Source: Brachypodius melanocephalos
Taxonomy: Eukaryota > Chordata > Aves > Passeriformes > Pycnonotidae
Reading direction: 5' to 3'
DNA length: 64,000 nt
NCBI GenBank assembly: GCA_013398615.1
Contig: VZSR01000514.1
Coordinates: forward strand, 5,175,996 to 5,239,995
The stretch's first letter is position 1. Each line of letters starts with the position of its first letter. The notes beneath the pieces are model-generated. The model saw only the letters and a list, made by a program, of their open reading frames with translations. It searched no databases and had not been told where the DNA came from. Of the stretch, positions 52,101 through 64,000 are shown one piece after another. A program made the position numbers and the translations under genes.

Positions 52101-55100
52101 ACCCGTTTGGTAGTACTGGATTCTGTCTTTGGCCTAGAAAATAATTAAGAAATGTAGTACATAAAACCACCCTACAAACTCCAGGCAAGCAGACTGGGTC
52201 ATAAGCCCTCTATGGGTCCATGGGATCTAAAGGCAAATATTTTCAGGGAAGAGCAGTGAACTCCTGCTACATCAGCCCGGGCTTTAAAAACTACTTAAAC
52301 CAATCACAGCATTCAGAAGGATGTCTGGTTTGAGTGTCCTCATCCCTGTCACCTCCTATTTACTCTTTAACAACAGAGTCCACTGAGTACACTGATAATT
52401 CCCTCCACACTGTAGCTTACTTTACTGCTTTTTTAAGGGATCAATGTCTGACTATTTCTCAGTTACATACAAAAGCTTCCACAGCTCAGAATACTTTGAT
52501 TAACGATCATGAACATGACTCAACACTGGAAGTGCCAGTTCCTCCTCTAAGAATGCACACACAGGCATGATCTGAATCGCCCACATTCCAGTCACGAGCC
52601 TTACATTCTCACAGTTCTGATGACATCTAGTGGAGCAGCCACAGAGCAGTGCTCTCTGTTGCAATAATGCCATTTTATTAAATATTTATGTATTACAGTC
52701 CCTGCTCAGCTTTCAAAAGGGACATAGTAGCAGCCTGTGTTTTACAGTTTTCAACATATTATTCCAAATCCTACAATATAATGACAAAGCTCAAGTTTCA
52801 GATGAAAACACCCACATATTTCAAGTAGATAAGCAAAGTCTTTTGAAAGCAAATATTATTCTATGTTCAACAAATTCCTCCAAAGAAAAAGAAAAATCTA
52901 TGCATTTACATGATTTCTCATTTCTTTCAATGAATTTCAGAGACAGTAAGGGAAAAGCTTTTTGTAGGTGTTAGGTCAGGGGTTAACTGAAATAACATCT
53001 TTCGGTTTAACCCAGAGGTGAAACAAAACAAAACAGAACTATTATAAATATGGAAAATAGCCTTTATACCAGTACAAGAATACTATAATAAAAGCATACC
53101 TTTTCTTCAATCCAGGATTCGATTGAAGTTTTATTTGTCAAAATGACTTTCATCTGAAATAAGTGTTAGATGAAATTAGGATTTATTTTCTGCAGGAATA
53201 CATCAGCTATACAAAGAAAGTTTCATTTAACAAACTAGATTTGTTTTAAAGAACAAAGCAACTTTTGTGGACTTAACTGAAACACTTGTTAGAAGCTAAC
53301 CCTCAGCAGAGATACCTGTCCTAGAATTACACACTTAAGACAGTATCACACAGTATTGCATTTTATGCTTAAAATATGTCTTTTTGTTTCTTTCCAAAGA
53401 TCTTCAACATTTTAAGAAATATATCGGGCATATTTACACCTATTTTCAGGGGCAGGGCAAGTATTTTGCCTTTTTCACAGAGTTTATAAAATCCATCTCA
53501 TATTTTCTTAGTTAGATTTTCAGATCCAAGTTCTCCCATGAAAAAATAATGAAAAAAACTGCTGTAACAGAAAAACTGGGACAAAGCTACGTAAGTTGGA
53601 AAAGTTACAAAACAACGTAAGTTTTGAACAACTGTTCTTATCTCAGTCCTGAATTCTGGTCCTGCTTCACAAGCATGCAAAACTTACAGCTTTTAACTTC
53701 TCTGGAACAGAGGCATAGACTCACCTGGATAATAAACAGCATACCAACAGCAATAGTTGTTCCTAATGCCAGTCCTAAGGCAAATAAAGATGCAGCAAAT
53801 GCAGACAGTCCAAAGGGAATAATGGGACGAGGGTCTCTTTTGGCTGCACTCATGTCAATCTTCACAGAACTCCACCCAAAAGATATCTGCAAAGAGAAGA
53901 ATTCCATTCAGCTCTAGAACTTTCCAACTGCTGAAACAAAACAAGTTGTCCATAGGAAATCTGGCTCTGAAAGTAAGTGTCCAACATCTGACAGGTTTAT
54001 TATGCAAGCAGAGTAACTAAAAAAAAAAAAATTCAAAATACTTTCTCTATCTTCAGAAGTTTGTTGCTAGATGGAAAATGAAACCACAATCACCACCTTG
54101 CAAGCTCCACAGGCCCAAAAAATCAGCAAAAAAATCTGGACTCCAGTATGTTAACAAAAACACATTCATCAGTGTCAGATGGGCAATGTTTGCATAGAAC
54201 AGGCCCCATCTTCCATGGAAATGCTGCAGGTTTTTCTCTGAAAGCTTTGCAGACAGCAATTCTCAACATTATCACCCTGCACACACGACTTAGCTGCTAC
54301 AAATGCAACTTCATCTGTTACACTCAGCTGATGTTATCAAGCTCTTCACTGCAACCACAAAGGCTGAAATCAAAGCTTATAATCTTAACCATGGATCTGA
54401 GATAAGGGGTGTATTCCAGGACAAGTTTTGCTCACTGTTGAAGTTTTCCAGTTAAAAACCCCACAGCTAACCATATTTATTTTTAGTCCCAAAAATAATG
54501 TACTTTTTTTTTCCTTGAAGAAATAGACACAATTCCAAAAAAGTGGTCAATAAAAGAAAATAAATAGGATCTAACTTGTGCTTTGGAAATAAATAGCAGC
54601 TGTTTTCTGTGCCAGCCAAAACACACCCCGTCTGTCTCCATATAAAGTGCTACTCAGAAACTGTCTTCAGCCAATGTAAAGCAATGGGAAACTCCCTGAG
54701 ATTATGAGAAGCAACAGGGGGAAAAAAAAGAAAAAAAAAGAGTAAAAATAGAAACAACTTTCTCTGAATCCTCCTTCAGTCACATCTTACAGGTACACAG
54801 CAGAATTAGGAGTGCATGTGGAAAGAATAACAAGGAATTACACATGCTGCTTTTCAGAAAACCAAATTCTCTTGTACTTCCAGAGATAAATTATGCACCT
54901 GACTTAAATAATATTTTAAGCATTTAGTAATGTTTTCTTACTCTGTTGTAAAGCTGAGTGTACATTGTCATAATAAATATGAAAGAAGCGTGAATGCATC
55001 CCAGTGGAGCTAAGAGGAGAAACAGAGTGAAAGATGCATGATTCTGGTATCCACAACAATTGTTGATCCAAGGACAGTGGTGATCCATCTTCATCACACA

Positions 55101-58100
55101 TCTGTGAATAATAAATATTGATTAATATAAAGGACACATATGATGTTTCTCAAAAAAACCTCAAAGGATGGCTGACTTTCTACTTCTCAACCTCCATTCT
55201 TTCATTTGAACCCACCAATTTCTGACAGATCACCACAGTAGTTTCTTTTTAGTTGCTATTCAGAATTATATTTCCATGTTGTAGAATTAAGAAAAGCAAA
55301 CAGAAAGTGCTTCCAGGTCTTACTCTCCCTTGTTATGTGTCCTCCCCTTTAGTCAAACTAACTAGTTGCTAATAAACACCACAGTACAGATACAGAGCCA
55401 TAGAAGGAGACTTGTAAGAACTATGATCACAATAATTAAGCACTACTGTTAATGCCAGTTTTTAAAAATCAAAATACCAGGAAAATAAAGGAAATACCAA
55501 ATTCCCTGTGAACTACTTGTAGAAAGAGTATTTAAAGAAAGAGATAAAGACAGAAGTGTGACAGTGACTCTTTTCAGTGGTAAACCCTTTGAAAGCTTTC
55601 TCAATTGCTATGTATTGACCATTGAAAATCCTTTTCAAAATACATTTAACAAGTGTAAACACCCTAGAGACACTCTTGTATTCAATATAAAGCCAGTTAT
55701 TTTGGTGTTGCTTACAGGTGCAAAAAAACCCCATCCGATTAAAGATTTGTTCACATTCCAAATTACTTTGCTAGGTGTTAAGTCTACCTGACCTCCTAGG
55801 TGATCAGTCCTCAGTGTAAAGACTGTCACTCACGGAAAAGAGTCATTAATTTTAAATCTGGGGGGTGATGTAGCCAAATTACAGCACTGCTCTGGAGTTT
55901 CAGTTTCTGTTTCCTGAAAAACACTGACTGCACATCTTGGGTTTATAGAAATAACAAAGGAACGCGTATGTTGCAATATCCTTTCACCACATTTTCTTAA
56001 GAGTCCTGCAGACAGCTGAAGTGCCTTGAGTTTTTCAAGATGCACTAAATCCTAGTGTCAGCTATTTATAATAAAGTATCCTTTGTATCAAAACAAATGT
56101 GTTGGAAGATAACAAGGTGCAAAGTTCTTAAGTTGACCCAAAAGATTTATTACTTCACTTAACATGCCAGCTCCCCTCAAAAACCTGCTTTGCTGAAGAG
56201 TAAAAAAAATCCAAAATTTCCACTCAAATCAACATTTAATTCCTATTTGGAAAGATGACAGAATAGCTATTTGTACTCTCTGAGCAGGTCAATGTCTGGA
56301 TTCAGAATTTAAAAAAGAATTTCAGGTGATTTTTAGGTATTTACACAGACTTACATCCCTGAAGCAGGACTGCATTGTTTTGTTAGTACCATCAAGAAGT
56401 TCTTAAAAGAAACTGATTTCAAACTATAAAGGAAATGTTAAAGAAAGTCAATTTTTAAACTAAAACACAGCAAAACTGTATAGATATCATACAATTAGAA
56501 AGTGGAAATACTTGAAAGGGCTAGAGTGTTTATGTGGAACCTTTTTTAAAAAGCACAAATTATGGTTAATACCCAATCATTAGATTTGAAGCTGCTCTAA
56601 TATAGACTTTAAACAAATTAAAGAGAAACAGTACCTGTTACACTTTCGACAGTGGTGTGAACGAGGTGCCTTGTAAGACTGACACACTTTACAGTATTGG
56701 AGATACATGCAATCCTGAGATTTTTCCTTTAAACAGAAGAATGGGAGTGTTAGATGTATACACAACTCCACTGGCAATGTTTATCTTGACATTTTCCTAA
56801 CCGAAGCACCTTTGATTTCTTCTGACAGGTTGTGTTTCATAGTCCAACCCTATTTAATGGCAGGCATCAAGGAGAGGAAAAAACAAAATAAAATAATCTC
56901 CTAGCTAATCTCTTGGCTGTCAACACAGCCATCTCCCACTGTTGAAAGTGCTGGTTGCAAAAAGAAATAAACAGTTCCTCTGTCAGGAAGAGCAACTGTA
57001 CAAGCAGGGTTTCATAGTGAAGTTCTGAGTGTAAAAGTCAGCATGTGACCATTCCAATAAAAAAAAAAAGAAAAGAAAAATCCTGAGAGCACTTTCTCTC
57101 CATTCTACACCATAAACCACTCTAAGCTTCCTACTAAGATACAGCATTGGTAAACACTAATATTCAACTCTCTTACAATCTCTTTTACACACACACCTCA
57201 CCTACAGCAAGATGAGAGACAGAGACACTTGTAGACAGCAAGTAGTGGCCAAAATCTTCCACTCAGGAAGTGGAGTACCCAGTCGTCCTACTAAGATGAT
57301 TATCAGGATCGTCTTCTGCCTAGACTATCTTTGGTAATATTCCACAATTAGAAAGGTGACTAAAAAAAAGCAAAGCACTAAACTTTGCATCACGCCACTG
57401 GAAAACAAACTCTGGGCAGCTGCCCTGAGATACTGAACTCGTATCATTCTTGACTACAACACTTTCAAAAGATTACTAAAGCACAGGAAATGCAAATTTC
57501 TATGTTGTGCTCTGTTAAGCAGAAGGTAACCATATAATTTTCTGACTTGCATAAAACAAAAAAGAAATTTTCTAAATTAATTACTTCTAATTGTTACTGC
57601 TACCAGCAAAACCTCCAAAGGTGTCTGCAGGAGACTGCAGATAACCTTGAGGTTCTCATTCCCAGCTAACAGTGTTTGTTTCCTGCTGCTTTGCTTTGAG
57701 AAGCCCCTAGAAAACACAGCAACTGCTGCCAGCCAAGCAGCATTACCAGAGCCCTGACAGCACAGGGAGAGGATGGAGAAGGGCAGCAGAACAGAACAGA
57801 GCCTTGGAGAAGCAGTTAAAGGATGTAACTTAGGTGAGCAGGAAGCCGGCTCAGCTCTGCAAGGCTGATAAAGCAGGAGCCATGGAAATCAAGTGTTGTG
57901 CCTACTCAAGAGCTGGGGTCAAGGAACGGCCACCTGAAGTATTACAACACTTAGGACCACCAAAGGAGACCCCAAAAGGCTACATAAGGACTTCCGATAA
58001 GGAATGCGACTATGTAAAGTAAAGCATTACACACACACTGCGAGCGGGGAGAGCTAATGAATGTGTAATCAGCGTCGGTGATAAAAACTCTGTTTACCCA

Positions 58101-58704
58101 ACGCTCGGCACACTCGATTAGAGGAAGGACATTTCAAGTGTCCAGCTTGCTCCTTTCTAATACTTAAAACTGTGTTAGAAAGTTTCTATCTGTCCGATTT
58201 CGGCATCAGGAGCAAACTGGGTTGTACTGGAAACTCTGGAAGCGGCAGGAGCAAAGCAAAGATTTCGGAACAAGATAAGGAGGAAGGAGTGGCCTGAGAG
58301 CGTGGAGCGTTCTTGGCGGACAGAGGAGAAACGGCGGCATCGAAAGACACGCGATTTGTATTGTCCTGACCGCGGTGGCGGCCGGCCCGGCCCCAGGGCT
58401 GCCCTGGGGTCCCCCGCGAGGCCCCGGGACGAGGCGGTCGCAAGGCAGCGCTTACCGGCGTCCACCCCAGCGGGACGTACCCGGGGCCCACGAACATGGC
58501 GCTGAAGTAGTTGTAGAGGATCATGACGGTCCAGTTGAGCAGCATCACGAAGTTGACGCTTCCCCCGGCCGTGTCCAGGGGCCAGTACCAGAGCGCGGCG
58601 TCGGCCATGGCGGTGGCGGAGCACACGGCCACCACGGCCAGCGCCACCGCCGGGCCCCAGTGGCACAGGCGCCGCGCCCGCTGCAGCGCGCCCGGCCCCA
58701 CCAT
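49194..58704 (-). CDS. ZDHHC6: Palmitoyltransferase ZDHHC6, complete coding region, 10 exons
   Basis: ER protein S-acyltransferase. Coding exons, 5' to 3' on the minus strand: 58704-58456, 56726-56635, 55101-54942, 53886-53725, 53153-53100, 52133-51966, 51688-51647, 51321-51176, 51087-51044, 49297-49194 (stop TAG 49196-49194). Total 1221 nt, 406 residues; human has 413. Visible: four membrane segments (about 16-41, 49-71, 138-161, 192-221); the Cys-rich domain with CKVCQSYKAPRSHHCRKCNR at 95-114 and the catalytic DHHC at 120-123 (Cys123); an SH3-like C-terminal region with Cys322, Cys323 and Cys337, matching the three human cysteines palmitoylated by ZDHHC16; and a C-terminal KKSK, a di-lysine ER signal equivalent to human KKNR. 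The start is the first in-frame ATG with a good context (G at -3 and +4). The N-terminus is six residues shorter than in human and GC-rich. It is divergent with VTI1A and convergent with ACSL5. Confidence 0.96.
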
Positions 58705-59241
58705 CGCCGCTACCGCCGCCCGACCGCTGCCGCCCCGCCGCCGCCGTGCATGGCTCCCGCCGGCTGCCAAGGGCGAGGGCGGGAAGGGAAAAGGGAAGGG
58801 AGTGGGAAGAGGAAGGGAGGGAAGGGAGTGGGAAGGGAGGGGAGGGACGGGGGCGGGAGCGGGGCCCGCGCTGCCACCGCCCGCCCGCGGTCCGCTTGCA
58901 ATACGGGCCCCCCGCGAAACAGCGGCCCGCCGGTAGCTCCGCAGCCGCGTTCCTCACCCTCGGCAGGTTACGAGGCGGAGCGTGAGGGCCTGCCGGTCGG
59001 GAGTGACCCGTCGCCGCCGCCTCTCCTCGGTGCCTGTGGTGCAGTGCGATCCCGCGGGCCAAGACCGCGCAGAAATTGTCGGAACGGCTGAGAGGGTCGG
59101 GGCCGTGCCGCTTAAAGCTCCTGTGTTTCGCCGGAACGTGTGGCGAGGCGCCTGGGGGCGAGGTGCGGGACGGGTTTCGGTGTGGCAGAACGCGGAAGCA
59201 CCGCAGTCCGGAGCGGCCGCCCCGGCAGCGCCGTCGCCGCG
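58705..59241. promoter_or_regulatory. Bidirectional CpG-island promoter of ZDHHC6 and VTI1A
   Basis: Only 537 bp separate the two divergent start codons. The interval is very GC- and CpG-rich (the island extends from about 58350 to 59450), and no TATA box was seen. ETS-like GGAA cores occur as GCCGGAAC near 59130 and GCGGAAGC near 59190, typical of housekeeping bidirectional promoters. Exact start sites cannot be read from sequence. Confidence 0.8.
58769..58864 (+). repeat. Polypurine, G-rich run (potential G-quadruplex)
   Basis: About 95 bases that are nearly all G and A on the plus strand, with many GGG blocks one to four bases apart (for example GGGAGGGAAGGGAGTGGG). The opposite strand, which is the sense strand of ZDHHC6, is polypyrimidine. 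The run begins 65 bp upstream of the ZDHHC6 ATG and probably lies in its 5' UTR or core promoter. Confidence 0.88.
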
Positions 59242-59335
59242 ATGTCCTCCGACTTCGAGAGCTACGAGCAGGACTTCGCCGTGCTCACGGCAGAGATCAC
59301 CGGCCGCATCGGGAAGGTGCCGAAGCTGGTAGGAG
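59242..59335 (+). CDS. VTI1A: VTI1A, coding exon 1 only
   Basis: The first 31 codons plus one base of VTI1A, a Qb-SNARE of the trans-Golgi and endosomes that also acts in homotypic and retrograde vesicle fusion. ATG at 59242 follows GCCGCG. The encoded start MSSDFESYEQDFAVLTAEIT is almost identical to the human N-terminus (G to S at one position), and the exon ends in phase 1 at a GTGAGC donor (59336), as in human. The end of the exon (KVPKLVG) differs from the human RVPRLPP. The remaining exons (rest of the N-terminal helical domain, SNARE motif, membrane anchor) are not in the window, which fits the very long VTI1A introns of other vertebrates. Confidence 0.94.
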
Positions 59336-62300
59336 GTGAGCGGCTGCTCTTCCCCCTCGCGGCCCTCGCTCCGCAGGCCCGGCCGGCTGGTCTGAAAGAG
59401 CCTCTCCAGCTCCCGGCGGTGGGCGCGCAGGGCGGGGGCGGGAGATGCCGGCGTGGTTTTAGTGAGGTCTCAGCCTTTCCTCACCTCAATGTGTCTTCTC
59501 GCTCCTTACGCAGCACAGACACCTCCCTGCCCCGGGTCTGTCCCGGCGGCGAGTTGAGATGTTGGGAATGCACTGACAGAATATTTATTTCTTGGTCACC
59601 TGTGAGGATTAGCTCTTCCCTCTGCCCGGCTCTGGGGCCACGCGAAGTTGCGCCAGTGCACCCGAAGGGCTGAGTAGAGCGGGTGGGGGATGCTCCTTGT
59701 ACCACCAATGCTGCTGAATCCTCTTTATTGTGATCATGCCACAACATCACTAAAGGAAATCAAGTCTTTTTCCTGTGGCACAGACCGATTTTGTGCATGA
59801 CTTAATCTGAATCGGTATTTTTGCTGCTGTTCATACGTTTGATGTGGATGATTGACTGTGGTGACTCACATGCGGGAGCAGATTCAAAGAAATCAGTGTT
59901 CATTTACTTTAATGTGTTTGTCAGTAGCCTGCAGCGTTCATGGTCTAATTCATGATATATCCCTCCCTGCAGTAGAGTCAATACTATCTGTAAGAATAGA
60001 AAGATGAAAATGATAATCTCTAATCAGCCCATCTGAATCTTTCAGGACATGGGAATCAGTGCCCCAATACGGGGCTCAGAGTGTGAGGTGGAGGGAAGCT
60101 GACACTCCTGTTCTTCTCATCTGTTCTTCTTGTAGCTCAGCTTAATGCTTCCATTTGCAGCTCGTTTAATACTTCTGCCTCTGCTTCTTATGCATATTAC
60201 CCAAAAGTTTGGGACCCTCAGGACTAGATACTGTATAAGAAGGAAATAAACACATACTAAATGTGTACTTTTTCCATATGATTAAAGGAAAAGGTATTAT
60301 GCATCCAGGACCAAAGGATAACATCCTACTTTTAGAGTGGGAAATGCATCATGAAGTGATGAAGTAGTGCCTCTAAACAGGATTTGAGATAGGTGGTCAA
60401 CTAAAATATGTGATCTCAGTGGATTTTGAATAAAAAATCTTCTTGATTCTGGAAGATTATGTCCAATTCTAATTTTAGCAAGTTAGAAAGTCGTCTGGAA
60501 AAATAGGGGTGAGTTCCGTGGTTAAAGGATACTGTGTCTTTTCCTTGGCTTAACAATGGTGTTTTGCTCTTGATCTTAACAGCAAGGACACAGGGAGATA
60601 ATTCAATCAGAAGCTGCAGCTGAAGTGGAAAAAATTGTCTGTTTTCTAATGGAAACTTACAAAATGAAGAAGAGAGAGAATCAGAGTTCCTGCAATTGAA
60701 TTTTAGAACTGATGTATTTTAATCTGCTCAGAAATTATATTTAACCTGTAAATGGGCACTGGAACCATTTACTGAGAAGATGCAGGGAATCCTTCACAAA
60801 GGCTTCCTAACTTTTGAACAGTAAATTTAAGAACCTCTGGTAGGAACAGGGAGACGTCATAAATACGCTGCTGGCTCATTCTCTGAAAATCAATAGTGCT
60901 AGACTGATTTATAGGAAAAGAGAGATTTAATTCCCTAATTGTAAAGAATAGGGATTTAAATCTCTAATTGTATAGATTTTGGAAGTCATCAGAGTCTGTT
61001 CAATAGTAGGAAGAATATTCTGAATAATAGTAGTGCATTTCCATAATCCTCTTCTTGAATCAGTCTCCCTTATTCATTTAGGGAGATTTTGGAGCTTAAA
61101 TAAAAGATGTTTAAAGAGTATTGGCTTAAACAGTGACATAGCCTAGAAGCAGCAGGCTTTGAAACCATCACTCTTTTATGAGACCATGAGAAGGTTATTT
61201 TTTAAATAAAATTTTCCATCCTCTCAGAGGGGACAGAATGCATGTTCCCTGCAGAACCAATAACGTGGTGCTGGGCTAAATGGAGTCAAGATAAGACAAA
61301 AGTTCATTTTTTTTCCATATTATAGTTGAGATTGGTCATACATGGTTTGAATTGGCTTGCATTATAGCTGCTTCTTGCACTGTACATTTATGGCTTAGGT
61401 ATTGCTTCTGTTTTCAGGGCTATTCTATCTTTCATCAAGAAAAACATTTTCCATGACTTCAAAACAAACTGCAGTCTTAGCTAACAGAGGCATTTGACCA
61501 CCTGGAAAAAAAAATTCTCTGATTATGCTGAACGCTTTATCAGAAATATTTTAAATACACATTTTTCCCTTGTTTCTTAATAGGAATATTTGCAAGATCT
61601 TTGCTTCTTCATCACCAGAAGTTCCAGTTAGTTCTTGTGGCGATGGCTGGGAGAGCCTCAAAAAGAGGATTAAGAGGTGGGAGGGGAACATGAGGTGACA
61701 GTTTTCAGCAGCAGTGATTTGAGAGACATTGCTGATGGCCTTCTTCCTCCCCGCTGGAAGGAGCAGGATGAAAGGTGTAAGGACTTGGGCCACTCTGCGT
61801 AATAAAGAAAGATCTCCTGAACTCTAGTGACTGGTTATTCCCCTCTGCTGCCCAAGATGGACCTGCTGTAATGGAGAAATGCTGGTTAATTGCTTTTGCA
61901 ACATCCCTGCATTCCATGTTGTAAGGACATGATGCTATCTTGTGTTCTAGGAGGATGATGGCTCAGCAGACAATCCTGTTGTCACAAATGCATAAGTAGT
62001 TCAGCAAGAAATGTAACAAAGGCTCTCTGATACCACAGAAACAATAAGCAGCAGGGACAATAGAACATCTCGGGAAGAAGTGTCTTCTGTTGTTGAGGGA
62101 GACATCACCTGGAGGATTAAAGAAAGTTATAAATAGAGAAGTGCTTTTTAAATAGATTTTCTGTGATGCTCCTGCAGGTCTTTGAAGAATGAAGATCATT
62201 AACTGATGTATTTATTAATGCTCCTTGGCGTTTCAGAGAAACATCTGTCTTGTGATTTGACAAAAAATTCATATAAATTTTGATTGCTTGATATGAAAGA

Positions 62301-64000
62301 GAGTTTTACCAGCACAAATGGTGATACTTAAGTCTATTCCCAGCACTGTATCCTCTGGGTTGTGATGACTTTGGACTGGAGTCCTGCCATTCTCCTCATA
62401 CTTGCTACTTGTATTTTCTACTGGAAAATCAAAGTGTTGCATTTCAGTTGGTAACAGTTTTAACTGAAGAAAACCTCACCTTTAATTTTCTATTGTACTT
62501 CTGTACTGAAGTTTACTGTCTCAGTTTCAGGTCTGGCTCATTATGTTCTGCCTCTTGAACCCTGTTTTGTAACCCAGAGAGAGAAATGCATGTGTTGTTC
62601 CAGCTGGGCAGTAACTTCTGGCGGTGGTGAACATGTAACCACCCGAGCAAGCACAGCAACAACTGCAAGTGGTCTGAACTGAAGCCCTTTGTTACTCAGT
62701 CTCTTCCTCAGCATGTACTAATGAAAAGAAGCAATTCCACGAGCACTGGGACTACTCAGTCTTGATCCAGGGTTTCTAATCTCTTTGTTGACTTTGAGAT
62801 CAAACCACTGCTGTGTTATCTTTCCAACCTTGTAGACAGATTCTCACCTTTCTGTAACTGCGGTATTTTGGGAGACAAAGAAAGTGTCTAACGCCGGGGC
62901 AAAGCTGAAAGAACTGGGGAAAATGTAGTGAAGCTTATTTCTTTTAAGAAAATTATACAATCTTGTGTATAAACAGAGAACAGATTTCTTTGCAATCCTA
63001 CGCAGAGGAAAACCCCCTTTGTTTCCAGCCTTTATCCATATTTTATCAATTTCACCACTTAAATTATATAAACTATGTGGAATATTTTGTTTGGGACAAG
63101 CTGTCTAGCAATGTAGGGGAAAATTACATTTAGATATATTGGATGCAGCATTTTTTATTTTCTCTAATGGATTCAAATTCTCAATCAAAACAAAAAGTTA
63201 TAAAGCCTTTTTTTCCTTCATTTCCTGTGGAAGTGTATTTAAGGAAATGGTTGAGTAGGCAGGTTGAAAACTGGTAAGTCACAGTGGACTAATACAATTA
63301 ATAATATGAGTATCTTTAATTGGGCTGCAACTTGTTTGTCCTGATCTACCTGATTGGTGGCAAACTTCTCTTATCCAGAGGAATTCCCTTGGATCTCACT
63401 TTCAGTCTTTGAGCAAGTAATCCTGTGAGTATTGTGTCCCCCTACCTATGGGAATTCTGGCTGTGAAATAAGTTGTTTCCTTGGCTTAACCATTGAAGTA
63501 AAACTGAAAATAAATGCTTTGGAAACCATGGTTACATGGTATTGTGTGCTCTAGAGTATCAGCAGTTGCAACAAGTTTAGCTGCTCTCCTGGAAGTCTGT
63601 GAAGACCCTGCTCCAGAGCTGCAGTGCTGGGATGTTGCCACCTGCCTGCTCACATATCTGTATTTGAAGGAAAAATAAAGGCAGTTGTCCTGGGCACTAT
63701 CTGAGTGATTATGTACCTGGGCAAGGGTTAAAATCTAGAGTTGGGTTAAAATTCAATTAACTAAACCATTGGAGATCATTTGAATACCCTCTCCTCCTAA
63801 TTTTGTGGGAGCAGTTTTAGCCAGACCTTCTTCTGTACTAATGAGTTTTCCCTACAAAATTCTGTAGCAAAATTTCTCTGTGGGTCAGTAAAATTTTAGT
63901 GAGTGCTGAGTAGTTCTTGTAAGCACAAGCACAAGCAGAATCTGCTCAGCATGGAATACCTTCCAAAACCCCCCAACTTTATATCCCTAAATTTACTACA
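59336..64000 (+). other. VTI1A: Start of VTI1A intron 1
   Basis: Donor GTGAGC at 59336. No second VTI1A exon was found: I looked for a phase-1 exon encoding the DEKKQMVANVEKQL region and saw none. The CpG island fades by about 59.5 kb and the rest is AT-rich. Short open frames (for example 61551-61917, minus strand) have no recognisable relatives. Confidence 0.75.

Noticed and set aside
58175..59091. Long open frames on both strands (up to 295 codons) across the ZDHHC6/VTI1A promoter
   Set aside because: They are a by-product of high GC content with few stop codons. Only the part 58704-58456 is ZDHHC6 coding; the rest runs past its splice donor or through the promoter in other frames.
60583..60699. 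Acceptor-like AACAG followed by a 38-codon open frame, considered as VTI1A exon 2
   Set aside because: VTI1A exon 1 ends in phase 1; in that frame this stretch reaches a stop after about 13 codons, and the open frame does not resemble the VTI1A sequence that should follow.
1..64000. tRNA, rRNA, CRISPR arrays, bacterial-type operons or plasmid features
   Set aside because: None seen; the window is spliced vertebrate DNA and no B-box-like tRNA core was noticed.

Overview
The window looks like bird (avian, or at least sauropsid) nuclear DNA from a draft assembly. Four lines support this. It holds spliced vertebrate genes with GT-AG introns. It carries two clear CR1-type LINE 3' ends and one CR1 scrap. 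It contains two assembly gaps (100 N and 127 N). Its gene order, TECTB(+) - ACSL5(+) - ZDHHC6(-) - VTI1A(+), matches human 10q25 in order and orientation. Family names rest on translated exons that I compared with the human proteins from memory; no database search was run.

Layout. 1-5237: the 3' half of TECTB (beta-tectorin), the last seven coding exons, including a 33-nt microexon and a 53-nt terminal exon carrying the GPI-signal tail. 5.4-35.6 kb: a long AT-rich intergenic stretch with no gene I can support. It holds a GC-rich CpG patch with a CTCF-like site beside the first gap, a CACCC/CCAAT/TATA promoter-like cluster near 24.65 kb, one CR1 copy, a CR1 scrap, two palindromic structures, a tandem duplication, a microsatellite and the second gap. 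35609-47165: ACSL5, complete in its coding part, 20 coding exons giving 683 codons plus a stop, the human isoform length as I recall it. 48.8-58.7 kb: ZDHHC6 on the minus strand, complete, 10 coding exons, 406 residues. 58705-59241: a CpG-rich shared promoter interval with a roughly 95-bp polypurine run. 59242-59335: VTI1A coding exon 1; the rest of the window is its first intron.

The genes share a conserved neighbourhood, not a pathway. TECTB is a structural protein of the inner-ear tectorial membrane. ACSL5 activates long-chain fatty acids to acyl-CoA on ER and mitochondrial membranes. ZDHHC6 is an ER protein S-acyltransferase that uses acyl-CoA of the kind ACSL5 makes. VTI1A is a Golgi/endosome SNARE. 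ACSL5 and ZDHHC6 are transcribed tail to tail, ZDHHC6 and VTI1A head to head. I found no novel system. The main open points are the absence of any recognisable GUCY2G between TECTB and ACSL5 (mammals carry a gene or pseudogene there), the unassigned CpG patch and TATA promoter candidate, the unlocated ACSL5 first exon, and very short exons that automated annotation could miss.
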